Counted from the stretch's first letter, positions 48,445 through 58,342 are shown. The stretch: DNA of 64,000 bases from Dickeya fangzhongdai (GCF_002812485.1 NZ_CP025003.1:3162001-3226000), one strand, 5' to 3'. Program-made: numbers and translations. Notes: generated by a model not told the origin, from the sequence alone.

Positions 48445-49200
48445 TTAATTCATTGCAAGTATCTGATTAGCACGTTGCGTATTATCATCAACGCTGCTGA
48501 TCACTTTCATCTGCATCTCAAAACGGCGCGAGTTGGAAATCATCTCCACCATCGATTCAACCGTATTGACGTTACTGCCTTCCAGTACCCCCGGCATTAC
48601 CCTGACCGTTGCGTCATTCTGTAATACCGCACCGCGCTGCTGCTGCGCGGCCGGGGACACACGAAAAAGCCCGTCGTCGCCACGGGTCACTTCAGTTCCC
48701 GTCGCCTTGGCCAGCTTCAGGCGCCCGATCTGGGTAACCGTGTTCGCGGCATCGCTAGGGTTTAACGCATTGATGGTACCGTCAGGGCCGATAGTCAGCT
48801 GAGTCTGAGGCGGAACGTCAATCGGGCCGCCGTCGCCCATCACCAGGTTGCCCTGAATGGTCAACTGCCCGTTGGCGTTGATTTCCATATTACCGTTGCG
48901 GGTATAGGCTTCACTGCCGTCCGCAGCACGCACCGCCAGCCAGCCGTCCTGCGACAAGGCAACATCCATCGAACGCCCGGTATAATCCATCGAACCCGGG
49001 GTGGTATCCGCCCCAGGAGTTGATGATATCACCAGTGTGCGCGTCTCGTTGGTCACCCCCTGGATCGGCACAGCACGCATCGCAGCCAGCTGCGCGCGAA
49101 AGCCCGGCGTCGAGGCGTTGGCCATGTTGTTCGACGTAATGGCCTGTTGCTCCAGCGTCTGGCTTGCTGCGCCCATCGCTGTATAGATAGCGTGATCCAT
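48445..49200 (-). CDS. flgF: FlgF, proximal rod protein
   Basis: FlgF is one of the proximal rod subunits (251 residues, as in E. coli). The N-terminal rod signature is [18 protein letters not shown] and the C-terminal coiled segment reads [20 protein letters not shown]. It lies between flgE and flgG, the standard order. Confidence 0.98.
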   Translation of the reverse strand: MDHAIYTAMGAASQTLEQQAITSNNMANASTPGFRAQLAAMRAVPIQGVTNETRTLVISSTPGADTTPGSMDYTGRSMDVALSQDGWLAVRAADGSEAYTRNGNMEINANGQLTIQGNLVMGDGGPIDVPPQTQLTIGPDGTINALNPSDAANTVTQIGRLKLAKATGTEVTRGDDGLFRVSPAAQQQRGAVLQNDATVRVMPGVLEGSNVNTVESMVEMISNSRRFEMQMKVISSVDDNTQRANQILAMN

Positions 49201-49221
49201 GCAATATCCCCGTTATGATAA

Positions 49222-50421
49222 TTAACGCAGGTTGACCAGTGTATTGAGAATCTGATCCTGCGTTTTGATGGTCTGCGCATTCGACTGATAGTTACGCTGG
49301 GCAACGATCATGTTAACCAGTTCCTTACTCATATCGACGTTGGAACTTTCCGTCGCCTTACCAACCAGTTTGCCCAGGTTGCCGGAACCTGCCAGACCGA
49401 CAACAGCCTGACCAGAATTACTGGTTGCCGCCCAAACGTTATCCCCCTGGGGAGACAACCCTTCCGGGTTAGCGAAGTTAGCCAGCGCAATCTGCCCAAG
49501 TACCTGGGTTTTCGAGTTGGAATAAGAGCCGACAACCGTACCATCGTTACTGATGCTGTAACCGGTCAATTCACCCGGAGCATAACCATTCTGTGTTGGC
49601 GTCTTGGTGCTATTGGAACCGCTGTTCTGCTGTACTGTGCCGGTAAACGCAAGCGTAAAGGTACTGGCGGCAGAACCATTCAACGTCGCCATGGTTAACG
49701 TCGCCGGCGTCGTCGTCGTCAGCGCACCACTGTTATTAAAGGACAACGTGGTCGGCCCCTGGAAACCGGCGCCGGTAATGCTGGTATCCTGAGCGTACAC
49801 GTTCCAGCTGTTGGCGGCGCTTTTCACAAAATAGAGCGCAAAGTTATGCTCGTTACCCAAGCTATCGTAGGTAGTGATGGAACCCTTGTAGTTTGAGGTA
49901 TTGGTCGGATCGGTCGCGTCCCAGGTATTGGTGCTATCCGATGAGTTCAGGTTGGCGATAATAGATGCCGTGGTCGTCGCGTTGGCCGACATAGTGGTTT
50001 CCGGTATGCTCAGCGCCACCGGGTCTGCACCTTGCTGAATGGTCGGCGGAGTACCGGTGGCGGGATAACCGGTCAACTGCAGCCCCTGCGCGTTGACGAT
50101 ATTACGGCTGCTGTCTAAGGTGAACTGACCGTTACGGCTGTAAACCACACTGCCGTTACTGTTAAGAAGACGATAGAAACCATTCCCGTTAATGGCTACA
50201 TCCAGCGAACGAGACGTACCGGTGATAGAACCGTTGCTAAAGTCCTGCAGTACGGATGCAACTCGGGTCCCCAGACCTACGTTGGAGCCGGCATACATAT
50301 CGGCAAAAGAGATATTACTGGCTTTGAAACCAACGGTAGCGGAGTTGGCAATGTTGTTGCCAATCACGTCCAGATTGTTAGAGGCAGCGTTTAAGCCACT
50401 GACCGCCTGAGAAAAGCTCAT
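49222..50421 (-). CDS. flgE: FlgE, hook protein
   Basis: FlgE polymerises into the flexible hook. The 399-residue protein (402 in E. coli) has the N-terminal D0 helix (MSFSQAVSGLNAASNNLDVI, GNNIANSATVGFKAS) and the C-terminal SNVDMSKELVNMIVAQRNYQ. The middle is Thr/Ser/Asn-rich and variable. It is preceded by the hook-cap gene flgD. Confidence 0.98.
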   Translation of the reverse strand: MSFSQAVSGLNAASNNLDVIGNNIANSATVGFKASNISFADMYAGSNVGLGTRVASVLQDFSNGSITGTSRSLDVAINGNGFYRLLNSNGSVVYSRNGQFTLDSSRNIVNAQGLQLTGYPATGTPPTIQQGADPVALSIPETTMSANATTTASIIANLNSSDSTNTWDATDPTNTSNYKGSITTYDSLGNEHNFALYFVKSAANSWNVYAQDTSITGAGFQGPTTLSFNNSGALTTTTPATLTMATLNGSAASTFTLAFTGTVQQNSGSNSTKTPTQNGYAPGELTGYSISNDGTVVGSYSNSKTQVLGQIALANFANPEGLSPQGDNVWAATSNSGQAVVGLAGSGNLGKLVGKATESSNVDMSKELVNMIVAQRNYQSNAQTIKTQDQILNTLVNLR

Positions 50422-50488
50422 AGTGCTCTCCTGAATATTGATGAACTGTTATTCACTAAAAAAGTGACGCGCGTTATATCCGTAACTG

Positions 50489-51160
50489 CTACAAAATCTG
50501 ACGTACATTATCCAGCGTGGACTGACCGCTCAGGCCCAGGTCCAGTAATGCCCCACTGCTATTGGTGACCACGCCATTCACGTACGCGTAGTTCAGAGCC
50601 TCTACTACCTGCTGAGTACCATTTGAGGTAGCGGAAACCGAAATTGTATAAGCGCCATCTGGTGCGGCCGTACCATCAGAGACCTTGCCATCCCAGGAAT
50701 AGGCATGAACCCCGGCGCTCAATGAACCCAGTTCCATACTGCGAACCACTTTGCCGGAACTGTCGGTGATATTGACGGTCACGTTCTCCGCCGCATTTTC
50801 CAACTCAACGCCGAACGGCGTAGTCGTTTCCTTGCCGACTAGCACTTTGGTGCCCGGCACCAGCACGCCGTGACCAATCAATGAGGCGGCCTGAATGGAC
50901 TGGTTGCTGTTGATTTGCGTGGAAATGGACCCCAGTGTGGTGTTCAGCTTCTCGATGCCGCTCACCGTGTTTAACTGAGCCAGCTGAGAGACCAACTGGT
51001 TGTTATCCATCGGGTTGGTCGGATCCTGATTTTTCAGCTGAGCAACCAGCAGAGTCAGGAAGCTATTCTGTAAGTCAGCACTGGTACTTCCGCTGACAGA
51101 CGATGTCGACGTCGTTGATGTAGTACTTTGGACGTCACTGACAGAAGATGTGGTAGCCAT
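50489..51160 (-). CDS. flgD: FlgD, hook-cap protein
   Basis: FlgD caps the growing hook and is replaced by FlgK. The 223-residue protein has the N-terminal export and capping segment (LQNSFLTLLVAQLKNQDPTN, MDNNQLVSQLAQLNTVSGIE). The Ig/FnIII-like domain contains YSWDGKVSDGTAAPDGAYT. The length is close to the 231 residues of E. coli. Confidence 0.97.
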   Translation of the reverse strand: MATTSSVSDVQSTTSTTSTSSVSGSTSADLQNSFLTLLVAQLKNQDPTNPMDNNQLVSQLAQLNTVSGIEKLNTTLGSISTQINSNQSIQAASLIGHGVLVPGTKVLVGKETTTPFGVELENAAENVTVNITDSSGKVVRSMELGSLSAGVHAYSWDGKVSDGTAAPDGAYTISVSATSNGTQQVVEALNYAYVNGVVTNSSGALLDLGLSGQSTLDNVRQIL

Positions 51161-51172
51161 GAATTCTCCAGA

Positions 51173-51577
51173 TTACTGACCAATGGTTAATGTCTTCAGC
51201 ATCATCGATTTTGTGGTATTCAATACTTCCACGTTCGCCTGATAGCTTCGGGACGCCGAAATGGTGTTAACCATTTCATTGACAGGATTCACATTCGGCA
51301 TGCGGACATAGCCTTTGGCATCGGCCAGCGGATTTCCCGGCTGATAGACCAGTTTTTCCGGAGAAGGATCTTCGACCACTTTGGCGACTTTCACACCACC
51401 AGTCGCCTGCCCCGGAGCAGCATCGACCTCAAAAACCACCTGCTTGGCGCGATAGGGCTGACCATCGGGTCCCGTAACGCTGTCGGCGTTAGCCAGGTTA
51501 CTGGCGCTAACGTTAAGGCGTTGAGACTGGGCAGAGAGCGCCGAGCCGGAAATATCGAAAATATTAAGTAACGACAT
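51173..51577 (-). CDS. flgC: FlgC, proximal rod protein
   Basis: FlgC is a proximal rod subunit of 134 residues, the E. coli length. The rod signature [20 protein letters not shown] and the C-terminal [20 protein letters not shown] are intact. It follows flgB by 33 bases. Confidence 0.98.
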   Translation of the reverse strand: MSLLNIFDISGSALSAQSQRLNVSASNLANADSVTGPDGQPYRAKQVVFEVDAAPGQATGGVKVAKVVEDPSPEKLVYQPGNPLADAKGYVRMPNVNPVNEMVNTISASRSYQANVEVLNTTKSMMLKTLTIGQ

Positions 51578-51610
51578 GAGACATCAACCTTATATCTGTC
51601 GCCAATGCTG

Positions 51611-52030
51611 TTATGATGACCCGGACTGAAGTACCGACATCATCCCTTTAATCTGCCCGCCGATAAGCGTCAGGCTGCTCTGATACTTGAGACTGTTGTC
51701 CGCGAAGTTGGTACGTTCGCGATCCATGTCAACCGTGTTGCCATCAAGAGCCGGCTGAGTCGGGACACGGTAGAGCAGATCAAGTTCGGGCGGTTGCACT
51801 GTCTGAGCGGGAATGTGTCGTGCAGACGTCAGGCTCAGCGATACTGACTGGCCGCTGGCACGCCCTTGTTCCATGACTTTGTTCAGTTCGCTGGCAAAAT
51901 CAATGTCACGCGCCTGATAACCAGGAGTATCCGCGTTGGCTATATTGGCAGCCAAAATCTCCTGACGCTGGGCACGGAGATTCAATGCTTCTTGCTGAAA
52001 CCGTAGCGCGGCATCCAATTTATCGAGCAT
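51611..52030 (-). CDS. flgB: FlgB, proximal rod protein
   Basis: FlgB is the first gene of the rod-hook operon. The 139-residue protein has [20 protein letters not shown] near the N-terminus and a C-terminal [19 protein letters not shown] helix. It is divergent from flgA; the shared class II promoter region is 52031-52196. Confidence 0.98.
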   Translation of the reverse strand: MLDKLDAALRFQQEALNLRAQRQEILAANIANADTPGYQARDIDFASELNKVMEQGRASGQSVSLSLTSARHIPAQTVQPPELDLLYRVPTQPALDGNTVDMDRERTNFADNSLKYQSSLTLIGGQIKGMMSVLQSGSS

Positions 52031-52196
52031 GCTCCCTCCGCAATTTAAACTTTAGTGCTGGTAGGATAATTCTCATCCTGTAAAAATCATCGCAAGAATA
52101 GACATAAAATGAAGCGCTATTTATTGCCTTAACTGTAAGCAAGTACCGTTACACTGATACCGTGAAATTAAACGGGTTTTGGAGAGCGTAAGACTG

Positions 52197-52865
52197 ATGC
52201 CGGATATCAGAAAATACATACAGTTATCGATTTTGGGTATCTTGTTTGCCCCGGTACTGGTGAATGCTGCCGATCTTGCATCACAAATTTCCCGCTTTTT
52301 TTCGGATAATTTTAAAAGCTCGTCCAATACGATTAATGTGGTGGTAAAGACGCCTGAAGCCCAATGGCCCGTTTGTGAAAATCCACAGATCTCACTGCCG
52401 GGGAATGCCAAAATGTGGGGCAATCTTTCAGTATCTGTTCGCTGTAGCCAAGAACGGCGTTTCGTTCAGGTCGAAGTGCAGGTTACTGGAAACTATGTGG
52501 TCGCCGCGGCTCCGGTCAGCCGGGGAACAGAACTGACGTCCGGCGATATTCGAACCATCCGCGGCAGGATCGATCAACTCCCTCCCCGCGCCTTGTTCAC
52601 CCCGGAAGAGGCCCAGGGCGCAGTGGCGCTGCGGGATATCGCCCCAGGCCAGCCCATCACCCAGGTGATGATTAGAAAACCCTGGGTGATCCGCGCTGGG
52701 CAAAACGTGCAGATTCTGGCCCAGGGGGATGGTTTTAACGTACGCAGCGAAGGAAAGGCGATGAACAATGCGGCTTCGGGCCAATCTGCCAGAGCACGCA
52801 CGGCTTCAGGGCAGGTCGTATCAGGCATCGCAACCAACGATGGGATTATTCTGATCTCACAATAA
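52197..52865 (+). CDS. flgA: FlgA, P-ring assembly chaperone
   Basis: FlgA is a periplasmic chaperone for FlgI. The 222-residue precursor has a signal peptide (cleaved near VNAADL, about residue 25). The C-terminal SAF-type domain includes RPAGTELTSGDIRT-like sequence (here SRGTELTSGDIRTIRGRI) and ends SGIATNDGIILISQ. The ATG at 52197 (MPDIRKYIQL) has GGAG 12 bases upstream; a TTG six codons earlier is unlikely. Confidence 0.95.
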   Translation: MPDIRKYIQLSILGILFAPVLVNAADLASQISRFFSDNFKSSSNTINVVVKTPEAQWPVCENPQISLPGNAKMWGNLSVSVRCSQERRFVQVEVQVTGNYVVAAAPVSRGTELTSGDIRTIRGRIDQLPPRALFTPEEAQGAVALRDIAPGQPITQVMIRKPWVIRAGQNVQILAQGDGFNVRSEGKAMNNAASGQSARARTASGQVVSGIATNDGIILISQ

Positions 52866-52870
52866 TTTGC

Positions 52871-52897
52871 TAAAGTAATGCTCAATGCTGCCGATAT
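52871..52897 (+). promoter_or_regulatory. sigma-28 promoter of flgMN
   Basis: TAAAGTAA (52871-52878), an 11-base spacer and GCCGATAT (52890-52897) lie 6 bases after the flgA stop and about 110 bases before flgM. This gives FlgM a class III promoter besides read-through from flgA. Confidence 0.93.
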
Positions 52898-53009
52898 GAT
52901 GTACATAGTCGCTGATGATATACTGGTTAAATAAATGCCAGTTTTAGATGGTGTTAGCTATCTCATTGATTATCATCATTTATACTTTTCATGACACGAG
53001 CACACTACC

Positions 53010-53309
53010 ATGAGCATTGATCGGACCCAGTCAGTCAAACCGGTAAGCCAGGTTCAACCCCGGGATACCGGCGACGTAGCAAAATTGAAGCGGAAGGAAG
53101 AAACCGGGCAGCAAAGCGGTGTGACCGGTACTCAGGTTAAACTAAGCGATGCGCAGTCCAAGCTGATGCAACCGTCGTCGCAGGACATCGATATGCAGCG
53201 CGTAGAAACCCTGAAGCAGGCTATTCGTGACGGTTCATTAAAAATGAACGTCGGTAAAATTGCTGATGCATTAATTAAAGATGCTCAGGACTTAATCGCA
53301 GGCGACTAA
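53010..53309 (+). CDS. flgM: FlgM, anti-sigma-28 factor
   Basis: FlgM binds FliA until it is exported through the finished hook, coupling late transcription to assembly. The 99-residue protein (97 in E. coli) is hydrophilic and disordered in its first half. The C-terminal sigma-binding helices include RVETLKQAIRDGSLKMNVGK and IADALIKDAQDL. It starts flgMN and has its own sigma-28 promoter. Confidence 0.97.
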   Translation: MSIDRTQSVKPVSQVQPRDTGDVAKLKRKEETGQQSGVTGTQVKLSDAQSKLMQPSSQDIDMQRVETLKQAIRDGSLKMNVGKIADALIKDAQDLIAGD

Positions 53310-53313
53310 CCCT

Positions 53314-53751
53314 ATGGAAAAACTTGTAAAGCTGCTGGAGCAACTGCTGTTCAACATGCGTGAACTCGAGGTTGTGCTGTCTGATGAGCAGTTGTTGCTC
53401 TGTGCAGGCCATGTTGATGGGCCAGCTCTGCAAGTGATTACCGATAAAAAGGGCTCTCTGTTATCGACTATCCAGCATTTGGATAAAATTCGCCTGCAGG
53501 GAGAATCAGTGTTGCGAGTAAAAGCGCCTTACTCTAGCCATGCAACCCTGGAACAAACCTGGCAACAGATCACCGCGTTAAGTGAATCTTTGCGCGATAA
53601 AAACCAGCATAACGGCTTACTGCTTGGTTATCATCTCGATCACAACGAAAAAGCGCTGGCGGTATTGAAACCTCGTCACGCACAGTCTCTGTACGGACCG
53701 GACGGTCAATCTCGAAGCAATTCTATTTCTGGCCGAAGAATCAGTATCTGA
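53314..53751 (+). CDS. flgN: FlgN, chaperone for FlgK and FlgL
   Basis: FlgN is the cytoplasmic export chaperone for the junction proteins. The 145-residue helical protein (138 in E. coli) starts MEKLVKLLEQLLFNMRELEV and has KHNGLLLGYHLDHNEKALAV-like sequence (here NQHNGLLLGYHLDHNEKALA). It begins 4 bases after flgM. Confidence 0.95.
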   Translation: MEKLVKLLEQLLFNMRELEVVLSDEQLLLCAGHVDGPALQVITDKKGSLLSTIQHLDKIRLQGESVLRVKAPYSSHATLEQTWQQITALSESLRDKNQHNGLLLGYHLDHNEKALAVLKPRHAQSLYGPDGQSRSNSISGRRISI

Positions 53752-53821
53752 TTTGAACTAAACCAGTCGGCTTACTCGCGCATCTTGTCATAGAAATATC
53801 AGTGCATATAATTTCAATGCA

Positions 53822-54244
53822 CTATTTATAGTTCACTGATATTTCATTGGATGCCACATCCACCGACGTAGCCATCCGCCCGCTTCCAGGCACATAGAAC
53901 AACATCCTGAACTCGCTGTTGGCGGGTACGCCCTGCAATCCGCGAGTTTGCCCGCTGGCGCCATCCAGATTGATACAACGATTAGCGGCGCAGAGCTTGA
54001 CGGCAAGATCTATCGGCGCTGGCGATTTCAGTTGATATCGCCAGTAGATTACCGTCACGGATTGGGCGGCCGTTACGCCCAACCCAGGGGGAGGAAGCAA
54101 CGCAGGCGAAGAGGCCAGCATGCCCTTGTATTGAAATGATGGCCCAGTCAGGCTTGTATTCCACCCGCCTTGTTGAGCGTGGGCGCTAAATGAAAACGCC
54201 CCTGTCGCTAAACTAAAAAGACCGACTATCAACATGTTCTTCAT
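53822..54244 (-). CDS. flhE: FlhE, periplasmic flagellar protein
   Basis: FlhE is a periplasmic protein that in Salmonella and E. coli prevents proton leakage through the export apparatus. The 140-residue precursor has a signal peptide (MKNMLIVGLFSLATGAFSFS, cleaved after AHA, residue 23). The mature part has two Cys (LCAANRC). It directly abuts the flhA stop (ATG overlapping by one base) and is the last gene of flhBAE. FlhE expression may depend on read-through from the broken flhA. Confidence 0.94.
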   Translation of the reverse strand: MKNMLIVGLFSLATGAFSFSAHAQQGGWNTSLTGPSFQYKGMLASSPALLPPPGLGVTAAQSVTVIYWRYQLKSPAPIDLAVKLCAANRCINLDGASGQTRGLQGVPANSEFRMLFYVPGSGRMATSVDVASNEISVNYK

Positions 54245-55062
54245 CAGGAAGACTCACCAATCATCGACGTCATTCTGATCTGCCGGCTATCGCTGATCTC
54301 GAGGTTCGACAATACGGCAATTTGCGGCAGGCTGCGGCGCAGGAAACGTGACAATAATCCGCGCAGTGCGTGGTTAACCAGCAACACCGGCGGTGCTCCC
54401 AGCATTTCCTGTCGCTGCAATGCCTGTTTTGCCTGTTCCAGCAGTCTGTCGCTCAATCCGGGTTCCAGACCACCGCCGCCCTGAAGCGCCTGTAACAGCA
54501 AACGCTCCAGCGCACTGTCCAAGCCAATAACCTGCAGCTCCGTATCGCCCGGGAACCACTGCTGCGTGATAGCCCGCCCCAACGCAATACGCACCGCGGT
54601 AGTCAGCTCATAGGGATCGGTTTGCACCGGCGCGTGCTCGGCCAGTGTTTCAATAACCGTGCGCATGTCCCGAATCGAAACCTGTTCACTTAACAGATTC
54701 TGCAGCACCTTGTGCAGCGTCGTTAAGGTCACTACGCCCGGAATAAAGTCTTCGGTCAGCTTCGGCATTTCCTGAGACACGCGGTCCATCAATTGCTGCG
54801 CTTCCTGACGGCCGAACAGCTCACTGGCATGCAGGCTGAGTAAATGGTTCAGGTGCGTAGCCACGACCGTACTGGCCTCAACTACGGTATATCCCTGTGT
54901 TTGCGCCTGCTCTTTCAGCGCACTTTCAATCCAGATCGCCGGCAGGCCAAAAGCGGGATCTTTAGTCAAATCACCTGGCAAGGTACCTACCGCATTGCCG
55001 GGATTGATCGCCATCCAGCGTCCCGGATGGGCTTCACCGCTGCCGATTTCGACCCCTTTCAT
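54244..55062 (-). CDS. flhA: C-terminal part of FlhA as a separate open frame
   Basis: This 272-codon frame encodes the rest of the FlhA cytoplasmic domain (MKGVEIGSGEAHPGRWMAIN to RQIRMTSMIGESS), including the substrate-docking subdomains. Its ATG overlaps the stop of the upstream frame in TAATG, the same arrangement used for coupled genes elsewhere in this region (fliS-fliT, fliN-fliO). It has no other lesion, so the break looks recent. If it were translated by reinitiation it would give a soluble fragment cut within the first cytoplasmic subdomain. Whether such a fragment works is unknown. Confidence 0.6.
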   Translation of the reverse strand: MKGVEIGSGEAHPGRWMAINPGNAVGTLPGDLTKDPAFGLPAIWIESALKEQAQTQGYTVVEASTVVATHLNHLLSLHASELFGRQEAQQLMDRVSQEMPKLTEDFIPGVVTLTTLHKVLQNLLSEQVSIRDMRTVIETLAEHAPVQTDPYELTTAVRIALGRAITQQWFPGDTELQVIGLDSALERLLLQALQGGGGLEPGLSDRLLEQAKQALQRQEMLGAPPVLLVNHALRGLLSRFLRRSLPQIAVLSNLEISDSRQIRMTSMIGESS

Positions 55063-55074
55063 TAGAATACGATA

Positions 55075-55082
55075 GCTGGCTG
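55075..55082 (-). repeat. CAGC tandem tetranucleotide at the flhA break
   Basis: On the minus strand two adjacent CAGC units stand exactly where the flhA frame is lost. A third unit would restore the frame and encode QPASYRILMKG, matching the E. coli length at this point (QPARYRILMKG). Confidence 0.7.
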
Positions 55083-56319
55083 CAGATCCAGATTGTCCCT
55101 AATGTGCACGACCGGGGGTAGAAAACCCATTTCCTGAGCAAATTTCTTTCTGATACTACGAATACGCCCGAGCAACTCGCCATTTTGCTGAAAGTCGACC
55201 ATCGGAATTAAGCGGTACCCGACTTCCATACCGAGCGGGTCCTCCAGTTGCACATCAGACCAACTGGCCTCCACCACCTGCGGTGTAACAGGCGCCGCAG
55301 CCGCGGCTTCATTCGCTGCAAACTCCGCTTTGCTTTCCCCTTTCCGCATCCACCAGGCCAGCCCTAACAACGCGCTGGTGAAAAGTAGGAAAACGAAGTT
55401 AGGCATGCCGGGGACCAAACCGACCAAGCCCAACACCCCGGCGCTCAGGACCATGACACGCGGGTTATTGAACAGCTGGGTCACCATCTGCTGACCAACA
55501 TCCTGATCGGTACTGACTCGAGTCACGATCACACCGGCCGCGGTTGAAATCACCAGAGCTGGTATTTGCGCCACCAGACCATCACCGATAGTCAACAGGG
55601 TGTAGTTCTCAACCGCCTGTCCCAGCACCATATCATGCTGAACCACCCCTACCAGCAATCCGCCGATGATGTTGATGGCCATAATCATCAGCCCGGCGAT
55701 GGCGTCACCCCGCACGAACTTACTGGCACCATCCATGGACCCGTAGAAATCCGCCTCCTGGGTCACTTCAGAACGCCGTTTCTTGGCCTCATCCTCACCA
55801 ATCAACCCAGCATTCAGGTCGGCGTCAATAGCCATTTGCTTACCTGGCATACCGTCCAACGTAAAGCGCGCGCCAACTTCAGCGATACGGCCGGCACCCT
55901 TCGTGATAACCATAAAGTTGATCAGCACCAGGATAATGAACACCACAATACCGATGGCAAAATTACCGCCCACCAGGAAGTGGCCGAAGGCTTCAACCAC
56001 ACGCCCGGCGGCGCCGGCGCCGGTATGCCCGTCCATCAAAATGATACGAGTCGATGCCACGTTGAGCGACAGACGCAACAGCGTGGAAAACAGCAGAATG
56101 GTAGGAAAGGCGGCAAAATCGAGTGTGCGCTGGGTAAACATGGCGACCAGCAGCACCATAATGGACAGTGCGATGTTAAACGTAAACAACAAGTCCAGAA
56201 CAAACGGTGGCAACGGCAGAACCATCATCGACAAGATGAGCAATATCAGAACAGGTCCTGCCAGGATCTGCCATTGGGAACCTTTCATATTGCCTGGTAG
56301 GCGAAGCAAAGAGGCCAGA

Positions 56320-57471
56320 TTAGCCATCGGTTGTTTTCTCTTTAGCAAAATCCAGTGCATCCGGCACAGGTAAGTTTTTAGGTTTACGCGGTATCAAACC
56401 GCCTTCACGTTTCCAGCGCTTGAGCTGGTAGACCCAGGAAAGCACTTCAGCGACTGCGGCGTATAATCCGGTGGGAATGTGATGCCCAATCTCAGTATGA
56501 CGGTAAAGGGCGCGTGCCAGCGGCGGTGCTTCCAGAATCGGGATACGATGCTCTGCTCCCAATTCGCGAATGCGCTGCGCTATCTGATTGGTGCCTTTGG
56601 CCAATACCTTGGGCGCATGCATTTTCTTCTCATCATACTTCAGTGCCACGGCATAGTGGGTCGGGTTGGTAACAATCACATCCGCTTTCGGTACATCCGC
56701 CATCATTCGACGCTGGGCCATCGCCCGCTGCTGCTGGCGAATGCGGCCCTTGATATGCGGATCCCCTTCGTGTTCTTTGTATTCGTCGCGGATTTCCTGC
56801 TTGCTCATACGCAGCCGCTTAATATGGCTCCATATCTGCCAGCCCACGTCAAAAGCCACCATGGGAAAGAGCCCCAGGATCACCCAGAAGCAGCACAGGA
56901 AGGCAATGTTCAGCGCATCTTTTATCGCGATCCCCAATGGCTCAGACACAAGGTGCAGCATGCTATTCCAGTTGTGCTTGAGAAACCAGAAAGTAATGCA
57001 GCCGACAATGACGGCTTTGAGGATGGCTTTAAATAATTCGGCCAGTACATGGGTTGAAAACATACGTTTCAACCCAGATAGCGGATTCATTTTACCAAAA
57101 TCGAAGCTAATCGCCTTGGTGCTAAAAATCAGTCCCCCCAGCAATATCGGCGCTGCCAGGGCAACCAGCACCAGACCGAATAAGATAGGGACAAGCGCCA
57201 TCACCGCCTGCTCGATCAACGAACCGACATGGGAAATAATTAACCGCTCGTCGCTGATGAAGTTATGGTCAAATATTAATCCTTTGGCCATCATATCAGT
57301 CAGTCTGGCTGCCATGCCGGAGCCGCTTCCCCACAAAATCGCCAGGCCGGCGATCAACATAAGCACCGACGTCAATTCTCGCGATCGGGGAATCTGACCT
57401 TCTTCTCGGGCTTTTTCCGTTCGTTGGGGGGTGGGAGCTTCTGTTTTCTCCAGATCGCTATCGTCTGCCAC
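56320..57471 (-). CDS. flhB: FlhB, export substrate-specificity switch
   Basis: FlhB completes the export gate and switches specificity from hook to filament proteins after autocleavage. The 383-residue protein has four membrane helices (about 30-52, 88-115, 143-165, 185-210). The autocleavage motif is NPTH at residues 269-272, cut between Asn269 and Pro270, identical in position to Salmonella. The basic linker KGRIRQQQRAMAQRRMM precedes it. It heads flhBAE and overlaps flhA by eight bases. Confidence 0.98.
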   Translation of the reverse strand: MADDSDLEKTEAPTPQRTEKAREEGQIPRSRELTSVLMLIAGLAILWGSGSGMAARLTDMMAKGLIFDHNFISDERLIISHVGSLIEQAVMALVPILFGLVLVALAAPILLGGLIFSTKAISFDFGKMNPLSGLKRMFSTHVLAELFKAILKAVIVGCITFWFLKHNWNSMLHLVSEPLGIAIKDALNIAFLCCFWVILGLFPMVAFDVGWQIWSHIKRLRMSKQEIRDEYKEHEGDPHIKGRIRQQQRAMAQRRMMADVPKADVIVTNPTHYAVALKYDEKKMHAPKVLAKGTNQIAQRIRELGAEHRIPILEAPPLARALYRHTEIGHHIPTGLYAAVAEVLSWVYQLKRWKREGGLIPRKPKNLPVPDALDFAKEKTTDG

Positions 57472-57607
57472 TACAGCCGCTCCTGTTAATGCCCGCTGAC
57501 ATAAAGTTATACACCGCTAGCATGACAAATCCGGCAAATCATGATGGGTAGAAAAAAGGAGAAAATAAGCGGCTATTTATTTTATTGCATAAGACGGGGC
57601 GCAGGAA

Positions 57608-57636
57608 TTTACGATCGGGACACGCCCGATCGTAAA
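57608..57636 (-). terminator. hairpin between cheZ and flhB
   Basis: TTTACGATCGGG / CCCGATCGTAAA is a perfect 12-base stem with a five-base loop, 62 bases downstream of the cheZ stop. It probably separates the che and flhB transcripts. The T tract is weak (TTCC), so efficiency is uncertain. Confidence 0.65.
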
Positions 57637-57697
57637 CATCCACATACCTTACGCCACGATGCCCACTCATACGGATGCAATGGGTGTCGGGGAAAAA

Positions 57698-58342
57698 TCA
57701 GAAACCCAGGCTATCCAACAGGTCATCAACCTGATCCTGGTTAGAAACAATACCTGCAGCGGTTTTATCAACCTGAGGCCCATTAAGCAGGCCTTCATTC
57801 GCACGACGGGTTTCAGACGGTTTTTCCGGAATGTTTTCCAGCAAGACCATCAGCAGTTGTTTTTCAATTTCCTGAACAACATCCATCATGCGCTTAATCA
57901 CTTGCCCGGTTAAATCCTGGAAATCCTGAGCCATCATGATCTCCAGCAACTGAGCATTGGTAAACGCAGTATGGTCTGGGACGGATTCAAGGTAATTGCG
58001 CGTATCGGTAACCAACTCACGCGCCTCCGACAATTCAATCGGATTCTCAAACCACTGATCCCAGCGAACCTTCAGGGATTTGGATTCTTCTTCCAGTTGA
58101 TTCTGACGAGGCTGGGCTGCTTCAACACAGCTCAATGCGCGCTCTGCCGCTTGTGCGGTCATCTGGACTACATAATCAAGACGATCGCGAGCATCTGGAA
58201 TCGCTTCCGCCGCTTCAGTGATCGCCTGATCCAAACCAAGCTCTTTCAGGCTATCACGCAGCATGCGTGTCAGTTGCCCGATACGAGAAATAATCTCTGT
58301 GGCAGACGCATGATCGTTAATGGGCATCGGATGTGGATTCAT
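57698..58342 (-). CDS. cheZ: CheZ, CheY-P phosphatase
   Basis: CheZ dephosphorylates CheY-P and ends the tumble signal. The 214-residue protein (E. coli length) has the long helical hairpin with the catalytic Gln in [19 protein letters not shown]. The C-terminal CheY-binding peptide is [11 protein letters not shown]. It starts 9 bases after cheY. Confidence 0.98.
   Translation of the reverse strand: MNPHPMPINDHASATEIISRIGQLTRMLRDSLKELGLDQAITEAAEAIPDARDRLDYVVQMTAQAAERALSCVEAAQPRQNQLEEESKSLKVRWDQWFENPIELSEARELVTDTRNYLESVPDHTAFTNAQLLEIMMAQDFQDLTGQVIKRMMDVVQEIEKQLLMVLLENIPEKPSETRRANEGLLNGPQVDKTAAGIVSNQDQVDDLLDSLGF

Larger units (their letters stand above)
54244..56327 (-). pseudogene. flhA: flhA, type III export-gate protein, split by a frameshift
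   Basis: FlhA forms the nonameric export-gate ring; its cytoplasmic domain docks chaperone-substrate complexes. The normal length is about 692 residues. Here the first frame (ATG at 56327, MANLASLLRLPGNMKGSQWQ) encodes 421 residues: all membrane helices, the conserved FHIPEP-region motifs (GARFTLDGMPGKQMAIDADL, KRRSEVTQEADFYGSMDGAS) and the start of the cytoplasmic domain. It then reads QPAIVF and stops at 55062-55064. The remainder continues in another frame without further stops. By homology QPA-x-YRILMKGVEIG is expected. The break lies at CAGCCAGC (55075-55082), so loss of one CAGC unit (4 bases) or of 1 base explains it. A sequence error cannot be excluded. Confidence 0.85.
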
